From Lanius collurio (lineage: Eukaryota; Chordata; Aves; Passeriformes; Laniidae), in assembly GCA_020086605.1 (NCBI GenBank), contig JACBWW010000004.1, positions 40,903,565 through 40,967,564 of the forward strand: a stretch of DNA of 64,000 nucleotides. The letters run 5' to 3'. The notes beneath the pieces were generated by a model. It searched no databases. It was not told where the DNA came from and worked only from the letters and a program-made list of their open reading frames with translations. The translations under genes were made by a program, and so were the position numbers. This document shows, in pieces, positions 39,201 to 50,440 of the stretch (position 1 is its first letter; every line of letters begins with the position of its first letter).

Positions 39201-41944
39201 TACTTGGCAGTTTATCGTACAGCCTCAGGACAGAATCAGCACAAATCATTTAATCATCTTGGTCTAAAACACAGATTAACTTCCATGATCTGTTCATAAA
39301 ATCAACCAACCTCACAGGAATCAACAAGTTTCAATCAGTATTTATTAGTCCGCAGCACTACAACAGGTTTTTGTTAGAATACAAAACCATACTTTCACCT
39401 GACTGAAACAGTCAAGCTGGTATTTTTCAGTTTATCAAAGAAGTGATACACTGCTTAAGAGCAAAATTTAATTATACCAGTCATAATCTGTGCCCCAAAT
39501 ATCTTTATTTGCCATATTCTTAATTTTGGTACTACTGATACTCCTTTCCACCTTAGAAAGCCTGAATATCCTTGATAGTAGCATGGTCCCACTAGCACTA
39601 AATGGTCACTATGCAACAGTGCTGCCATCAGTGTTGCAATATCCTTCCATGTCAGAATGTCAAGGTCTTCACATCTAAACAAACATTTCATTGCACTGAA
39701 ATGTTTCACAGTTTTTGCACTGAGAGAGGGATGGGGAACCCAACTTCATGCTCAGATGTCAGGTTCATGGCTAGAGCATGAATTTCACAAATTAAAGTAA
39801 TTTGAGTTGGTTACAATTCCCTGTGCAAGCACATAATTAATAAAATGGGAATAAACCTTACTGTACAATTTGCACCAGCACTTGCTCTAATTTCCCAGAC
39901 AGCCACAGCCTCATTACTTCCAAATTTGTGCATCTCATTATGATTCTGACACTCACGCTTGTACAATTAGTGATAAAATTACAGATTCATCCTGATTTAC
40001 TGTGGCCTTTATTGCTGTTAATTAGGCAATGAAATGTGAAAACTGTTACAGCATTTTAATTATCTGAATGCAATCAGATTTGTATATTAAACAAAAAAAA
40101 ACCCCCACAAAACAAAAAACCAAAACCTGGAGAATGCTTTCTTTTTTTAGAAACATTTGCTGTTTTTGATGGAAACAGCTGATTGAGAGAAATTTGAAAA
40201 TTTATTTTGCTGCTAGCTGAGGTGACAGCTCCTATCTATATCTGCCATGTACTGTTTTATTTTTTGCAGAAAGATTAAAAATGCCTTCTTATCAAAGGGC
40301 ATCAAAATGTGCAGTAACAAAAACCTGAATGAAATATGCTCAGATAAATTGCCTAATCTCAGTAAAATTTTGTATTTTTTTAGCCAAGATCCTTCAAAAA
40401 ACCCCTAGAGGAACAGCCACCAGGCACAACTTACGTGCAGAAACAAAACCTCAAAGAAGGCAGCACCAAAATGCAAAGGAAAAAAGCACTGAAATCTCAC
40501 CCTTGTTGCTGGACTTAGGTTGAAGTAATTTTACAATTACTGATTGTTTTATAACAATTTATGTAGAATGGTCAGAACCACCTCATTCTCATCAGCTCTC
40601 TCAACCAAGATGGGTGCCCTCCTGCAGTCAGCTGTAATGGAAAGTAATGGGAATACAACTTCTCTGGGGTAGCCACAGCATGGGTTAACATAGCACATAA
40701 TCTGTAATTAGTCATGTATGAGTGACGTATGTTTGAGTGTCTCTCCTACTATTTGATCTATGTTTCACTGAGCATTATTGCTTTGCTTTACTAATAAACT
40801 AGTTATAACTGGTTCGTTAGTTTTTGCTAAAGTACAGTAATTAATCGATTGTCATAGCACATTTGGAAGGAATTTGGGCAGAAGGTGGCTTTGGAGAGAT
40901 GGAGAGCCAAACTGCTGGCACCATGACTGTCCCAGGACAGCCTGCAGTAGAAGGAAGGCAGCCAGAGGTCGACCGATCTCAGTAGAAGTCTTGCAGTGGC
41001 TGTGCACATCTAGGCTTCCCTCAGTAAAATGGCACATCCAGCAGGCAGGTCCTGTGTGGGCATTTACAAGTGCACACACTCAAGTCTGAATCCTGAGCTG
41101 CACTACACTTTGTGTGTTTGTATTTCTGTAAATACTTAGCTATATTAGCCTGTCTTCACAAGCCCCCATGAGAACACAGAGGCTGGCAAGCCTTCAGATA
41201 GCTGCTCATAACACGTGTGGAATTTGTAGAAAAGAATTGCTGTCCCTTACTTTTTACTGTAGACTCACATTTGTAGGACATTATTCTCATTGTACCCAGT
41301 TAAGCCCTCCTTCAACCTAGTGTAACCCATCTAAGTGTTACCTTACTTGATTATAAATAACTTTCTATACAAAATACTTCTATTTTGATAATTCTGATTA
41401 GGCTACAATAAACCTGTTCCCTCCTTTCATCATATATTGGATAGAATTTAATTGTTTTTCTTCTACAAGATCACACACACATAAAAACTATCATTATGTT
41501 CCTTGCAAAAATGAAATTGAACTGGTGTCACAGTTTCTCAATAGGCATGATATTTTAAATAGATTTTAAATAGATAAGCATCAGGAAATTTGAAAGGAAA
41601 GGCTCTCAAAGAAATGTCAAATTTAGTAGATTTTATGCATGTGTATCTCACATATATGCATCTATCTGTAGTCCATAACATTAAAATATAATTAGCATGG
41701 TGGTGCACTGGGAACTTCTCTGATCTCTCATTTACACCCTCATCTTAATTTATGTACATTATACTTCCTTTTTAAAAATGAAATAGCTAAGGAAAATATT
41801 CTCAAGTAAGACTGGTTTTTATTGTTCTGTTCTATTGTTCACCTTCAGTGAAACCAAATTCAAAACATTATGGTGAAAACACTGAAGCAGTAGCATTAGT
41901 GCTCCTACAGACACACTAACTTTCATGATATTGATGCCTTTTCC
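36251..41944. other. Unique AT-rich DNA, no gene recognised
   Basis: Apart from the A run at 37.5 kb and a perfect 11-bp tandem duplication (attttaaatag, 41552-41573), I see no named feature. A GC-richer patch at 40.86-41.09 kb is open on both strands, but no domain is recognisable in either translation. Confidence 0.45.
37505..37530 (+). repeat. 26-base uninterrupted A run
   Basis: This is the longest mononucleotide run in the window. A run of this length is either a microsatellite or the tail of a retroposed sequence. An AATAAA lies about 100 bases upstream, near 37410, but I recognise nothing in the sequence before it and no target-site duplication. Confidence 0.9.
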
Positions 41945-42330
41945 TGGTCTTAAAATCAAGAGTCAAACACGGTTAGAAGGGAAAAAGGGAATTTACCTTG
42001 ATATTTATTTTAAGGATCCTTAGGTGCACCACGTCCAGGTTGAAGGCACTGCAATGCACCCCCTACCAAAAATCTGGTATAACATTATAGGTCTTACTAA
42101 TTAGTGTATCTATCAAAAATTCCCCAATTAGAGGCTGGAATGAGCCCCCTGCCCCCCAAGGAACCTTCTCCTGGATGGTTCTATCTTAGTTTACAGAATG
42201 CAAACTATGGAGAGGACCTTGGGGTCTGGGGCACATTGATCCCTAACTACGAAGCTTCTAAAATGTTTAGTCTCCTAGCTTGACAAACAAGTCCCAGAAT
42301 ATAGGCAAAAAGCACTAAGAATACAGAAGT
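41945..42330 (-). mobile_element. Probable endogenous retrovirus LTR, minus strand
   Basis: Read on the minus strand, this block has a U3-like segment and then TTCAACCTGGACGTGGTGCA followed by a polyadenylation signal AATAAA (plus-strand 42004-42009). It finishes with a pyrimidine-rich stretch ending in CA at 41945. The layout and wording resemble solo LTRs of the ERVL type seen many times in bird genomes. That assignment rests on my memory of the family, not on a search. The far end is approximate: a minus-strand TG lies at 42325, but no matching target-site duplication was found. No internal viral genes are adjacent. Confidence 0.5.
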
Positions 42331-42414
42331 TGTAAAAACGTATAAAGGGGTATAAAAGAAAAGGAAAAAAAATCATCATGACATCATATAAAAATACTTA
42401 ATTTATCCATGTAT

Positions 42415-42522
42415 TTAGTGTTCAGAAAGCATGAAAAAACCTGAATGTTTCAGAGATATTTCATCCATTGTTTCTCTCATGCCTTCTTCATCCTCTGTAC
42501 TTCCAACACCACAATCAGCTCC
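42415..42522 (-). other. Short exon-like open segment with acceptor and stop, unrecognised
   Basis: On the minus strand a good acceptor (pyrimidine-rich stretch ending attttcag) is followed by 35 open codons and TAA. The peptide is acidic and protein-like, containing GSTEDEEGMRETMDEISL. It is not part of CHID1 as I know it. It could be an alternative terminal exon, an exon of an unrecognised transcript, or chance. I see no AATAAA close after the stop on this strand. Confidence 0.2.
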
Positions 42523-42978
42523 CTGAAAATAATTTTGGAAACTGTACCAGAAAAAAATATTATTGAATTGAATATCTGCCCGAGGAACTAAATATGGAAG
42601 AAATCCTAGAGTGATGAGCTTAATATATAGAAATAAACATTAATTTATTCAGTAATTTTTCACTTTAAAGCTAGCTTCCCCCAGAAGTGTACAAAAATAA
42701 GTACCAGCATTTTTCAAATACTAGAAATGCAAATATTAGGCAATTTGCCAAAGGTGACATGAGTCAATAAGAGAATTATGAGCAGACTCCAGTTCCTGGC
42801 TGAATTATGAAATTAAACTGCTCATTGGTAAAGCCCTTAAAGTCAGGGCAAGCAACACATATTGCTCATAGAAGCACAGAAATTATGATGACAGAATATA
42901 TATAAATAAGTGCACATACTCAGTGTGATAGTACTGCAGTCCCTTAAGCTTCTTGAAAAAGCTGTACTTCTACTTCTA

Positions 42979-42999
42979 CTTCTACTGTAAAAGTAGAAG
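42979..42999. repeat. Small hairpin next to a CTTCTA repeat
   Basis: Just after three units of acttct, the arms cttctac (42979-42985) and gtagaag (42993-42999) form a perfect 7-bp stem with a 7-base loop. It is most likely a by-product of the simple repeat. Confidence 0.7.
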
Positions 43000-43944
43000 C
43001 ATCATTATTTTATTTTCTACTCAAAGACACTGCACAGTCACCTGTTCTGCTTAAGAGTGTGCACAAGATCACCCCATTATGATTTATGGGATCCTATCAT
43101 CTAAACACTCAGACAGCAGATGAACTTAGTTATTAGTGTGCATTCTTAATAAATATCCTAATACCTTATTTTACTTGTCAGACAACCTTTCCTTTTTTTT
43201 AACCATTCATTTGTACACACATAAATAACAAAAAATCTCCATCTGGATGCACACACTTCAGGGAAGATTTTACAACTGTCACAAACAGTAGAAAGGATGG
43301 TACTGGCTCCACCAGGCCAGCTGAGTGTCCCAGCTCAGTGCATAGGTTCCCAGTGAAACAGATACATCTTCCTTAAGAATATGATCCTTTTGGCATGCAA
43401 GGGTAAGTGCAGCCAATTAACATAAAGCAGTAAGACAGACTCCCAAGTGTGAAATCTAATGTATTGGAAGATCTAACCTGGCCAGCTTCATTAAACCATC
43501 TCAGAATAATGAACATCTTAAAAGTGAAAAATTAATTAATCATAAATAACTAATAAAGTGTATTTTATCCATAACTTTTTACAGCCTTTTTCAAAGGCAA
43601 CTAAGGAGAAAAGCAACAAAGTCATTCCTGCCCATCCTCTTATTTTTTGGCTCTGTGTGGAGAATGAAACAGTAAACTGTTATTATCTAGCTTAAAAGCA
43701 AAAAGTTGATGTATAATACTGAAATCTAGGAGATGCATTTCCAATAAATTTGCAAGTTAATTATTATGTATTTATAATCTAGCAGACTGCTATACAAGTA
43801 GATTTTCCATACAATAGTATCTAATCAGTACAAGATGGTGCATTTCATTAAATGTTTTTAAGTGACATGAGAATGAGGGCACTCACATGAATACTAAAAT
43901 AAGCACACTGACATATCAAAGAATTGTTGAAAAACTTGTACTGC

Positions 43945-44560
43945 ACTACCTCCCCAAACATCACTCTCACTTTAATCCTGACCCATAAGCTCTCTGCTTC
44001 TCATTCATCCCCAGGCAGAGCTCCAGCTCCATGCACTCCAGCTGCTCAGAACACAGAGGGTGACATCCACCCCTCATCACCACTACCTGTGCTTCCTAAA
44101 GACCCCCTATCTTTCCATTCCCACACTCCAGTCATCATGATGGCAAGATCATAGCCCTGCATGCATGCACACCTCTCTAACTCCTCTTGCTTATTCCCCA
44201 TGCTGTGTGTTTGCACAGAGGCATTTAAGCTGGGCCCCCAATGAAGCTGACTTACTGGCCAGAGTGTCTGGAATTCCCTTGTGCTGCCCTTCAGGTGCTC
44301 TTCTGCTGATCTGCAATTTGTCTCCAGGCTCAGGGCTTTTATTAGGGGCACTGGCATCAAACTGGTGGAAATGGAATGAACCCAGGTTCCCCTTCCCCAG
44401 CAACCGTATTTTAAAATCCTCTTCCCCATGTTGGCAAGCATATGACGTATAACACAAGTGAGGTTTGTCATTAAACACTCCCTCCCCGAGATTGCATTTC
44501 CTGTCTTACTGGATATGAGGGCTCCTTCTCCATACTCTGTTTGTTGAGACTCAGTGGTTA
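43945..44560 (-). mobile_element. CR1 LINE 5' part of ORF2 (endonuclease start), decayed
   Basis: The minus strand carries a 191-codon open frame that would look like a gene, but its content is CR1. It reads SMGNKQEELERCACMQGYDL, the very conserved start of the CR1 ORF2 endonuclease, preceded by the region between ORF1 and ORF2. After that point the translation deviates because of frameshifts: the catalytic ITETWW position is altered, and other frames pick up the CR1 text (for example LKCLCANTQH). The low end keeps a segment reading gagcttatgggtcaggatta on the minus strand. The upper limit is uncertain. The element lacks the reverse transcriptase and cannot be active. Confidence 0.85.
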
Positions 44561-45529
44561 TGCCAGTGTTTGAAATAAAGGAAGATGAACAAGAGAGGTA
44601 ACTTGTATAATGGAAAAACACAAATTTGCTGAAGAGACGTCAAGAATTTAACTATGGTTTTCTGCTTAGTAATCAGGACTGTGTCTGTCTCTTACAATAG
44701 CTCACAGAACTAGACAGTGCAACACTAACTTTACCTAAGATTACAAAAAGCTCTGCACAAAGCTGAAGTACAGTAACACCACAGCACTGCAACAGAAGTA
44801 TGAGAAAAAGAAAGAACATGTGTGCTCTTACCCTGCACTGATTCTGCAATGGAACACTGAAACAGCTCAAATTAAGTGTAAAACTGTCCAATCTTAAGAA
44901 CAGCTGTAAATGATGGTGTTTTTTCAGTGCTTCAACATTATGTGTCAGCATCATCAGTACAGCACACTCATGCATGGCTGATAGAATCCACACCCTTCCA
45001 TCATCCAGCACCCCCACACCCAGCCTATGTTTCCTCAGAGAGGAAGGGTGCTTAGGAGTATTTTAAATTCTAGGCTTACTTGTTCAACCACTTGTCCTCA
45101 GCCCCAAGATGACTGTTACATGTTTCACTGAATCTATGAAATTGGAACACACAATGAGGGAGGAAAAAAAAGCCCATGATTTAACCAGAAGAGGTGGGGA
45201 GCTGGGGAAAAGTAGTCAAGCATCAGCACATTGCCCAAGTGTTGTCAAGGCAGCCAAGAGGGCACTGAGAGAATACAGATAGACAGCAGCAAGTACACGG
45301 ATGAAGTATATGGGAATTCTTTGTTGGTTGTAAGCATCACCTTTAGATCACAAAGCAAGGGGTAATTTTCTCCTGAATCTTTTTATGAACACATTAAGCT
45401 ACAAAGGTTAACTCTACAAAAAAACACTGCATGACCATGTAAAGCACTTAGAATACATGGAACAAGCATCCCAGACATATGAACAAAGAAAGTCAAAATG
45501 TCTAGCACGTACAATGTTTACATACAATT

Positions 45530-45985
45530 TGTGGTCTGTAGAGGCCGGTGGGCCTGCTGAGAAAGCTTCCCCAGAATGCTCTGTTCTGTTATGTTAATGT
45601 TCCCCAGTTCTGCTCCCCTGGCTGGCTCCGTTGGTGGCCACAACCCTTGTTACTTGATACACCCTGGGAGTTGCTTCATCAGCCCCCTTACCCTGGACCC
45701 CTCATTGTTCTCCCTGGGGGACTTCCCTGAACCCTTGCAGGGGTGCGGACACATCAAATCTCTCCTGTAGAACCCTATGCAAGGACTCTTGCTGCTCATT
45801 TCATCGTCAGACTCTTTTAGCCAGCTGTCTGGGCTGTGTGTGCCAGTGTGCTGGCTGCACCGGGCGGCTTTGTCCTGGAGACACTTTCAGGAAGGTTGCT
45901 ACATGGAACCAGCTAAGGAGAAAGTGACAGTGGTCAGTGTTATTCAAGAGAGCAATTCAGACACTAGAACTTGCTCTCTCTGGTA
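45530..45985 (+). mobile_element. Probable endogenous retrovirus LTR or LTR-like repeat
   Basis: A block of about 450 bases, GC-rich against its surroundings, starts near a TGT (tgtagaggccggtgggcctg at 45537). It shows the patchwork of proline- and leucine-like open frames on both strands that non-coding LTR DNA often gives. I associate its beginning with bird LTR families, from memory. I did not find a clear polyadenylation signal, the closing CA or a target-site duplication, so both borders are approximate. A 9-bp inverted repeat (45947-45955 and 45971-45979) lies at its end. Confidence 0.45.
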
Positions 45986-45999
45986 AACCATTTATTACC

Positions 46000-48900
46000 T
46001 GAAAGCAACCTAACTCTCATTTTACAGAAGTCAAAATATTGTGCCTTAATAATATCTTTTGGATCTTGAAATACTCCCTTGATGTAGGACAGTTATGCTT
46101 CTGTTGGTCCACCACAAGAATTATGCCTTTCTGTCAAGTACTGACTCTTTGATACTACTCAAGGTACATCTACTTAACATCATTTAAGAAATGCTGAACC
46201 ATCTTTCCCTGGATATCACTTTCAAAATTACATCAGCTTGAAAGAATACATAAAATATGAAGCATACCCTCTGCTAATAGCCACTGTAAAAGGAATAATA
46301 CCCATTATCCAGTGTAATTAGCTACAAGTTTCTGAATGCCAATTCACCACACAGAGCTGAATGACAGGAGAACAGTCAGCTTGACCACTGAGGTCTTTAT
46401 GAATTGCATACATTAGCAAATCTCAGTAAGAAAATGCCCTGAAGTATGTACTTGCAATTTCACTGCTATTAGAGGGTATTAAAAGTTATTCACATGCCAC
46501 AGCTAGAACGAGACAAAAATAGAAAGCTTACATAAGCTTCTATTATGAATAATGACTACTGAGTGTAAAAGTAATTGAAAAGGAGATTTGAGGCAGACAC
46601 TGGTAGGCTAGACTTGCCTTAGCTCTAAAAACACACAATAATATAAAGGACATACAGCTGATCCGTATCCATTTATAAACACTGCATGTGATGTGCTTAC
46701 TGAGATAATTACTGTATGCACATATGAATTTGGTTTAGTAAAAGAGCTGTTCAGAAACTGTACACAATCACTGGATTAGCAAAAATTGCCAGGTTATGAA
46801 TGATTCAACCAGAAAACATCACTGACAGAAATACTGGAGGTCTTAAAGCTCAAAGCTGCAACAATTATTTTGCCAAAGTTGCAGATCTAAAGACAGTAAA
46901 CAACTAGGAAGTAATTTCCAGCTTTCACCTAGGCGAAACATGTTGCAGGGGCCTGCTATGCAATCACAGTTCATACACCAAGCACACCTTTTAAAAGCAA
47001 GTTCTCCTACAGGAAGATTATGTTTAGAAGGATCACTCAGTAAGACCAGAAATGGCAACAGAAAAACAGCTAACACACAAATCCTGACAAAGATACCTTT
47101 AAGGAAGTGCTTATTTCAGGTAGAACGTCAAGTGTGTGAAAACTTGCCTTAGGAAACCTCGCCTTAGGAAACCTCTATCATTCTCTAGCATCAAGCACCT
47201 TCAATGTTCAATATTTCATATGGATTGATTAGTGTGGGTTGGTCATACAGGGACTTAAAGTTTCCTTTGTAACTAGCTTAAACACCATGCCTGTTAACAT
47301 CAATAGGTTCTACGCTTGCCTAATACCTACAAGAATATGCATGCAAAGAAAACACTGATCTAACAATTACTTAGACCAAAAATGCATTTCTTTCTCTAAC
47401 CTTCCCAAATACTTGTGATATAAAGGGTCATGGTGCCCACTCACATGTACATTAAGCAGACATAGCTCTCATAAGAATGAGAACAGCAGTCACAATCTAT
47501 GATCAACAACCCATATTTTCACCAAATTACAGCGCATGTTGTTTCACTAACATCAGCTAAAGAACTCCCTAACTGCAAAAAAGAGCGACTAAAATAATGA
47601 GGAGCTAGAAGGAGAAAGAAAATTGTGTGGCCCTGTGATATTCAGAGGTCATGGCAAATTTAATCAGCAAGTGCTGCCAACAGTGCTATATCCCAGAGTT
47701 CAATCTATCTGGAGATAAAAGAATATAAAGTGAAAGCTAAACTGTGACTGAACAGAGAGATTGGAAACAACCTCCCTTCATTTTCAGCCGGCCTCTTAAC
47801 CAAATATACTGTGTGCAACAGCGACCTTAGCTCCTGAAGATGACGCACTAGAAAACTGGCAAATTTTTTTACAGCATACATTAAGGAACCCTTTTTACTA
47901 CATCTTTGTAAGTATATCAGTAGTAGACATTGGCCTTTGCCAGAATACTCACTGCAATTTCAGAAAAATTATTTATTAATCACTGATGCACTGGTTTGTT
48001 TCATTTGAAACAGGAAAAAGCTCTAAACCTCTAAAACACAACACAGAGCCCCATCAACTTCCAAAGCATCCTTCAGTTCCAAAAATACAGAAGTAGAGCA
48101 CCAGCAGGTGTTTACAGATAAAGACCTTTGAGACTTAAGGTTCTTAAAACCATATTAGCAATAATATCATTCAATACTGAATCTCAAGGAGCTTTACAAA
48201 AATATCATTCTGAAATGCAGCACATCTGAGCAAAAGAACACATTCAAAATAATACATAATCATGCCAACACTGGGGAAAAAACCCTGATCACATAATGCC
48301 CCAAGATAATCTGTGTGAGTAGAAAGTGGCTTTGCTTTTCAGGTTCGATGGAAGTGCCTGATAAACCACATTCTCTAGAAACTTCTAAAGTGAACTCAAG
48401 TTTCTGTTTGCACATAATAGTAGACAGGAATTATTGTGTGATTATTATTAATATAAGTGTGAACAAGTATGATTTCATATGCCGTTATTTTTAAGCAATA
48501 TGCTGTTTTACCTCCAGTATTTAGCACCAGAGAAAGCAAAAACCTCTGGAATTAAAATTTATCACAAATCTTATGGCAGTTCCAATTGGTTGTACAAAGG
48601 CACATCCCATAGGTGACTTTCAAATTGTGCAGATGAGGAATTCCACATACTGAAAAGCATAAATGCAACCAAGAATCATCCAAGAGAAGTGATCTGTTCC
48701 CTTATAGTTATTCTACTGAACAGCTGCTCTTCAGTTTAATATCCTAGGGAAAAGTTTCTTGTCTTTTTGTAAAGAATAATAGCAAAGCCATCAGTAAGAA
48801 AAAAACCAAACCATAAGAAATCTGAAAAAGACCCTCACTACAAATACCAAACCAATGAACAAAAATTTGCTAGGTTGTGCACTATAGAACCCAAATGTAT

Positions 48901-49300
48901 TTCAACAGCCAAGGCAACGGACAGATATTTTCATACTTGCTTTGTCAAGACAGGCGCAACTTTCTATTGCAGAAATCAGCTTGGTGTTAGTTCACTAAAT
49001 ATGTGAAACAAACTGAATTCCTAGCTGAAATTTTCTTTGAAGAATGCTACTCTAGTATCTTAACTCTAAACATAGCCCAAAACTCTAATATTCTAACATC
49101 TACTTCTTCAAAATAAAACATTAATTTAAACTGATACCAAAGCCCTAAAATTATACTGACAATAGTGTATAACTGGAAAATATCTGGAGAGAGTATTTAG
49201 TCTCGACTGAGTGTGATTCTGGAATCACTCAAGCATTTTTTTGAAAAAGCACTTTAAAGAAATCATGCTGTTGTTAACTACTTATTCTGTGCAATGATTG
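46000..49300. other. Unique AT-rich DNA, no gene recognised
   Basis: Apart from the 15-bp duplication at 47.15 kb I see nothing here that I can name. The longest open frames are under 80 codons and show no domain. Confidence 0.45.
47146..47175. repeat. Perfect 15-bp tandem duplication
   Basis: The sequence gccttaggaaacctc occurs twice without a mismatch, at 47146-47160 and 47161-47175. This looks like a recent replication-slippage event in otherwise unique DNA. Confidence 0.95.
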
Positions 49301-49319
49301 CTTTGTTCTTATTTCCTCA

Positions 49320-49553
49320 GTGACTACCATTATACATAACAAGGACTGTTTAACTTCTCTACAACTGTGTTTCTGTATTGATCTTTTGAGGCAATTTTTC
49401 AGATGCTTTCTAAAAGAAGAAAAAAATCCAAATCTAAATGAAATTATTACTTGTGACATAGCGCCTCCAAACAAATCCCCGAAGCGAAAGGTCACAGTTT
49501 ACTCTTACAGAAACTATGGTGGCTACCTTTCTGTATTAAATAAAAAAAAATAA
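49320..49553 (+). other. 77-codon open frame after an acceptor-like site, unrecognised
   Basis: The frame follows ctttgttcttatttcctcag, a good acceptor-like sequence, and ends at a stop just before an A-rich stretch (aaataaaaaaaaataaaaa). Its C-terminal part reads NLNEIITCDIAPPNKSPKRK and ends in lysines, in a locally CpG-containing segment. An exon or the end of a retrocopy would look like this, but I cannot name a parent gene, and the opposite strand is open over nearly the same stretch. Confidence 0.2.
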
Positions 49554-49979
49554 AAATTCTAGCGATGCTGATACATTTAATTCCTGTGGGAAAGACTTGT
49601 GTAAATCCATTACTTCTATGTTTTTCATTCAGACAGTTGATTCAGGCTTGCCCTTCCAAAGACACCCTACTCAGTAATCTCACCAAAATACATATTCTAG
49701 ACTGTTCCAGTGGATGAAGATAAAACTTCCTCAGGGGAGTCTGCAGTGGTCTTATTCTGACATGACTAAAACACAAAAAATTGCAGGACTGACATTCAGA
49801 AGGAGACCACTACAACCTCCAGGTGCCAGTGGCCAGAAGACTTACTGCCATACAACGATGCAGCACACAACAAAGCACCAAGTGTGCCATGGGTTGCAGC
49901 GATGCTTGGTAAACAGCTCTAATGAGCTCTTCCTAAGGGATACCAAAGTACTCACATAATCTCACACCATTCCCTTTTG

Positions 49980-50440
49980 TTGTCTTCCAATATCACTGCC
50001 CACAAGTGGGCTCTGAATTCCCTTACAAACCATGACATCTCTTTTGATTGCCTTTGGACAACGTTGCAGCTTCATCGTGGCCCACATGGAAGAACAGTAA
50101 TGGCTAATAGTCTGAGGGCTGCATTAGCCTGAGAACTTTCCCAGTGGTGCCCTTAACCCAGGTTGCAGGGAGGCAGCAGCCTTCCCCAAGAGGAGGGTCT
50201 GTCCAGCACAGCAGACCCACTGCTACCCTGACAAGGGAGTCACCTACAGGCCATCTTTCTTCCTTGTGGAGGTGGACATCATGCAGGGGCCAGTCCTTTC
50301 TGTTCAGCAGTACCTCTGGTGTAGATGAGCCATCATCCACATCATCCTTTGACTTACCTTTCACATCCAGAGCCTCATCATTATTGTGTACAAACATGTG
50401 GGAAGGCGAGGTAGGCAAAGAGGGGGTTTGCCTGCTGCTC
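49980..50440 (-). mobile_element. CR1 LINE ORF1 remnant (GDSL esterase-like domain)
   Basis: The minus-strand frame holds the signature blocks of the CR1 ORF1 protein in the right order. These are a GDSL-type start (VGDSLVRVAVG), the block GCCLPA, then VLRLMQPSDY, a stop, and PLLFFHVGHDEAATL, where the family has its HVGTND block. In CR1 these belong to an esterase-like domain in ORF1. Here a stop codon follows PSDY, the HVGTND block is altered and the C-terminal third is not recognisable, so the copy is dead. The upper part (to about 50440) is open but less certain. It lies 5.4 kb upstream of the ORF2 remnant at 43945-44560 in the same orientation, with an LTR-like block between them. Confidence 0.78.

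Noticed and set aside
44046..44621. 191-codon minus-strand open frame as a novel protein
   Set aside because: It contains the CR1 ORF2 N-terminal signature and flanking CR1 DNA wording, so it is a transposon relic.
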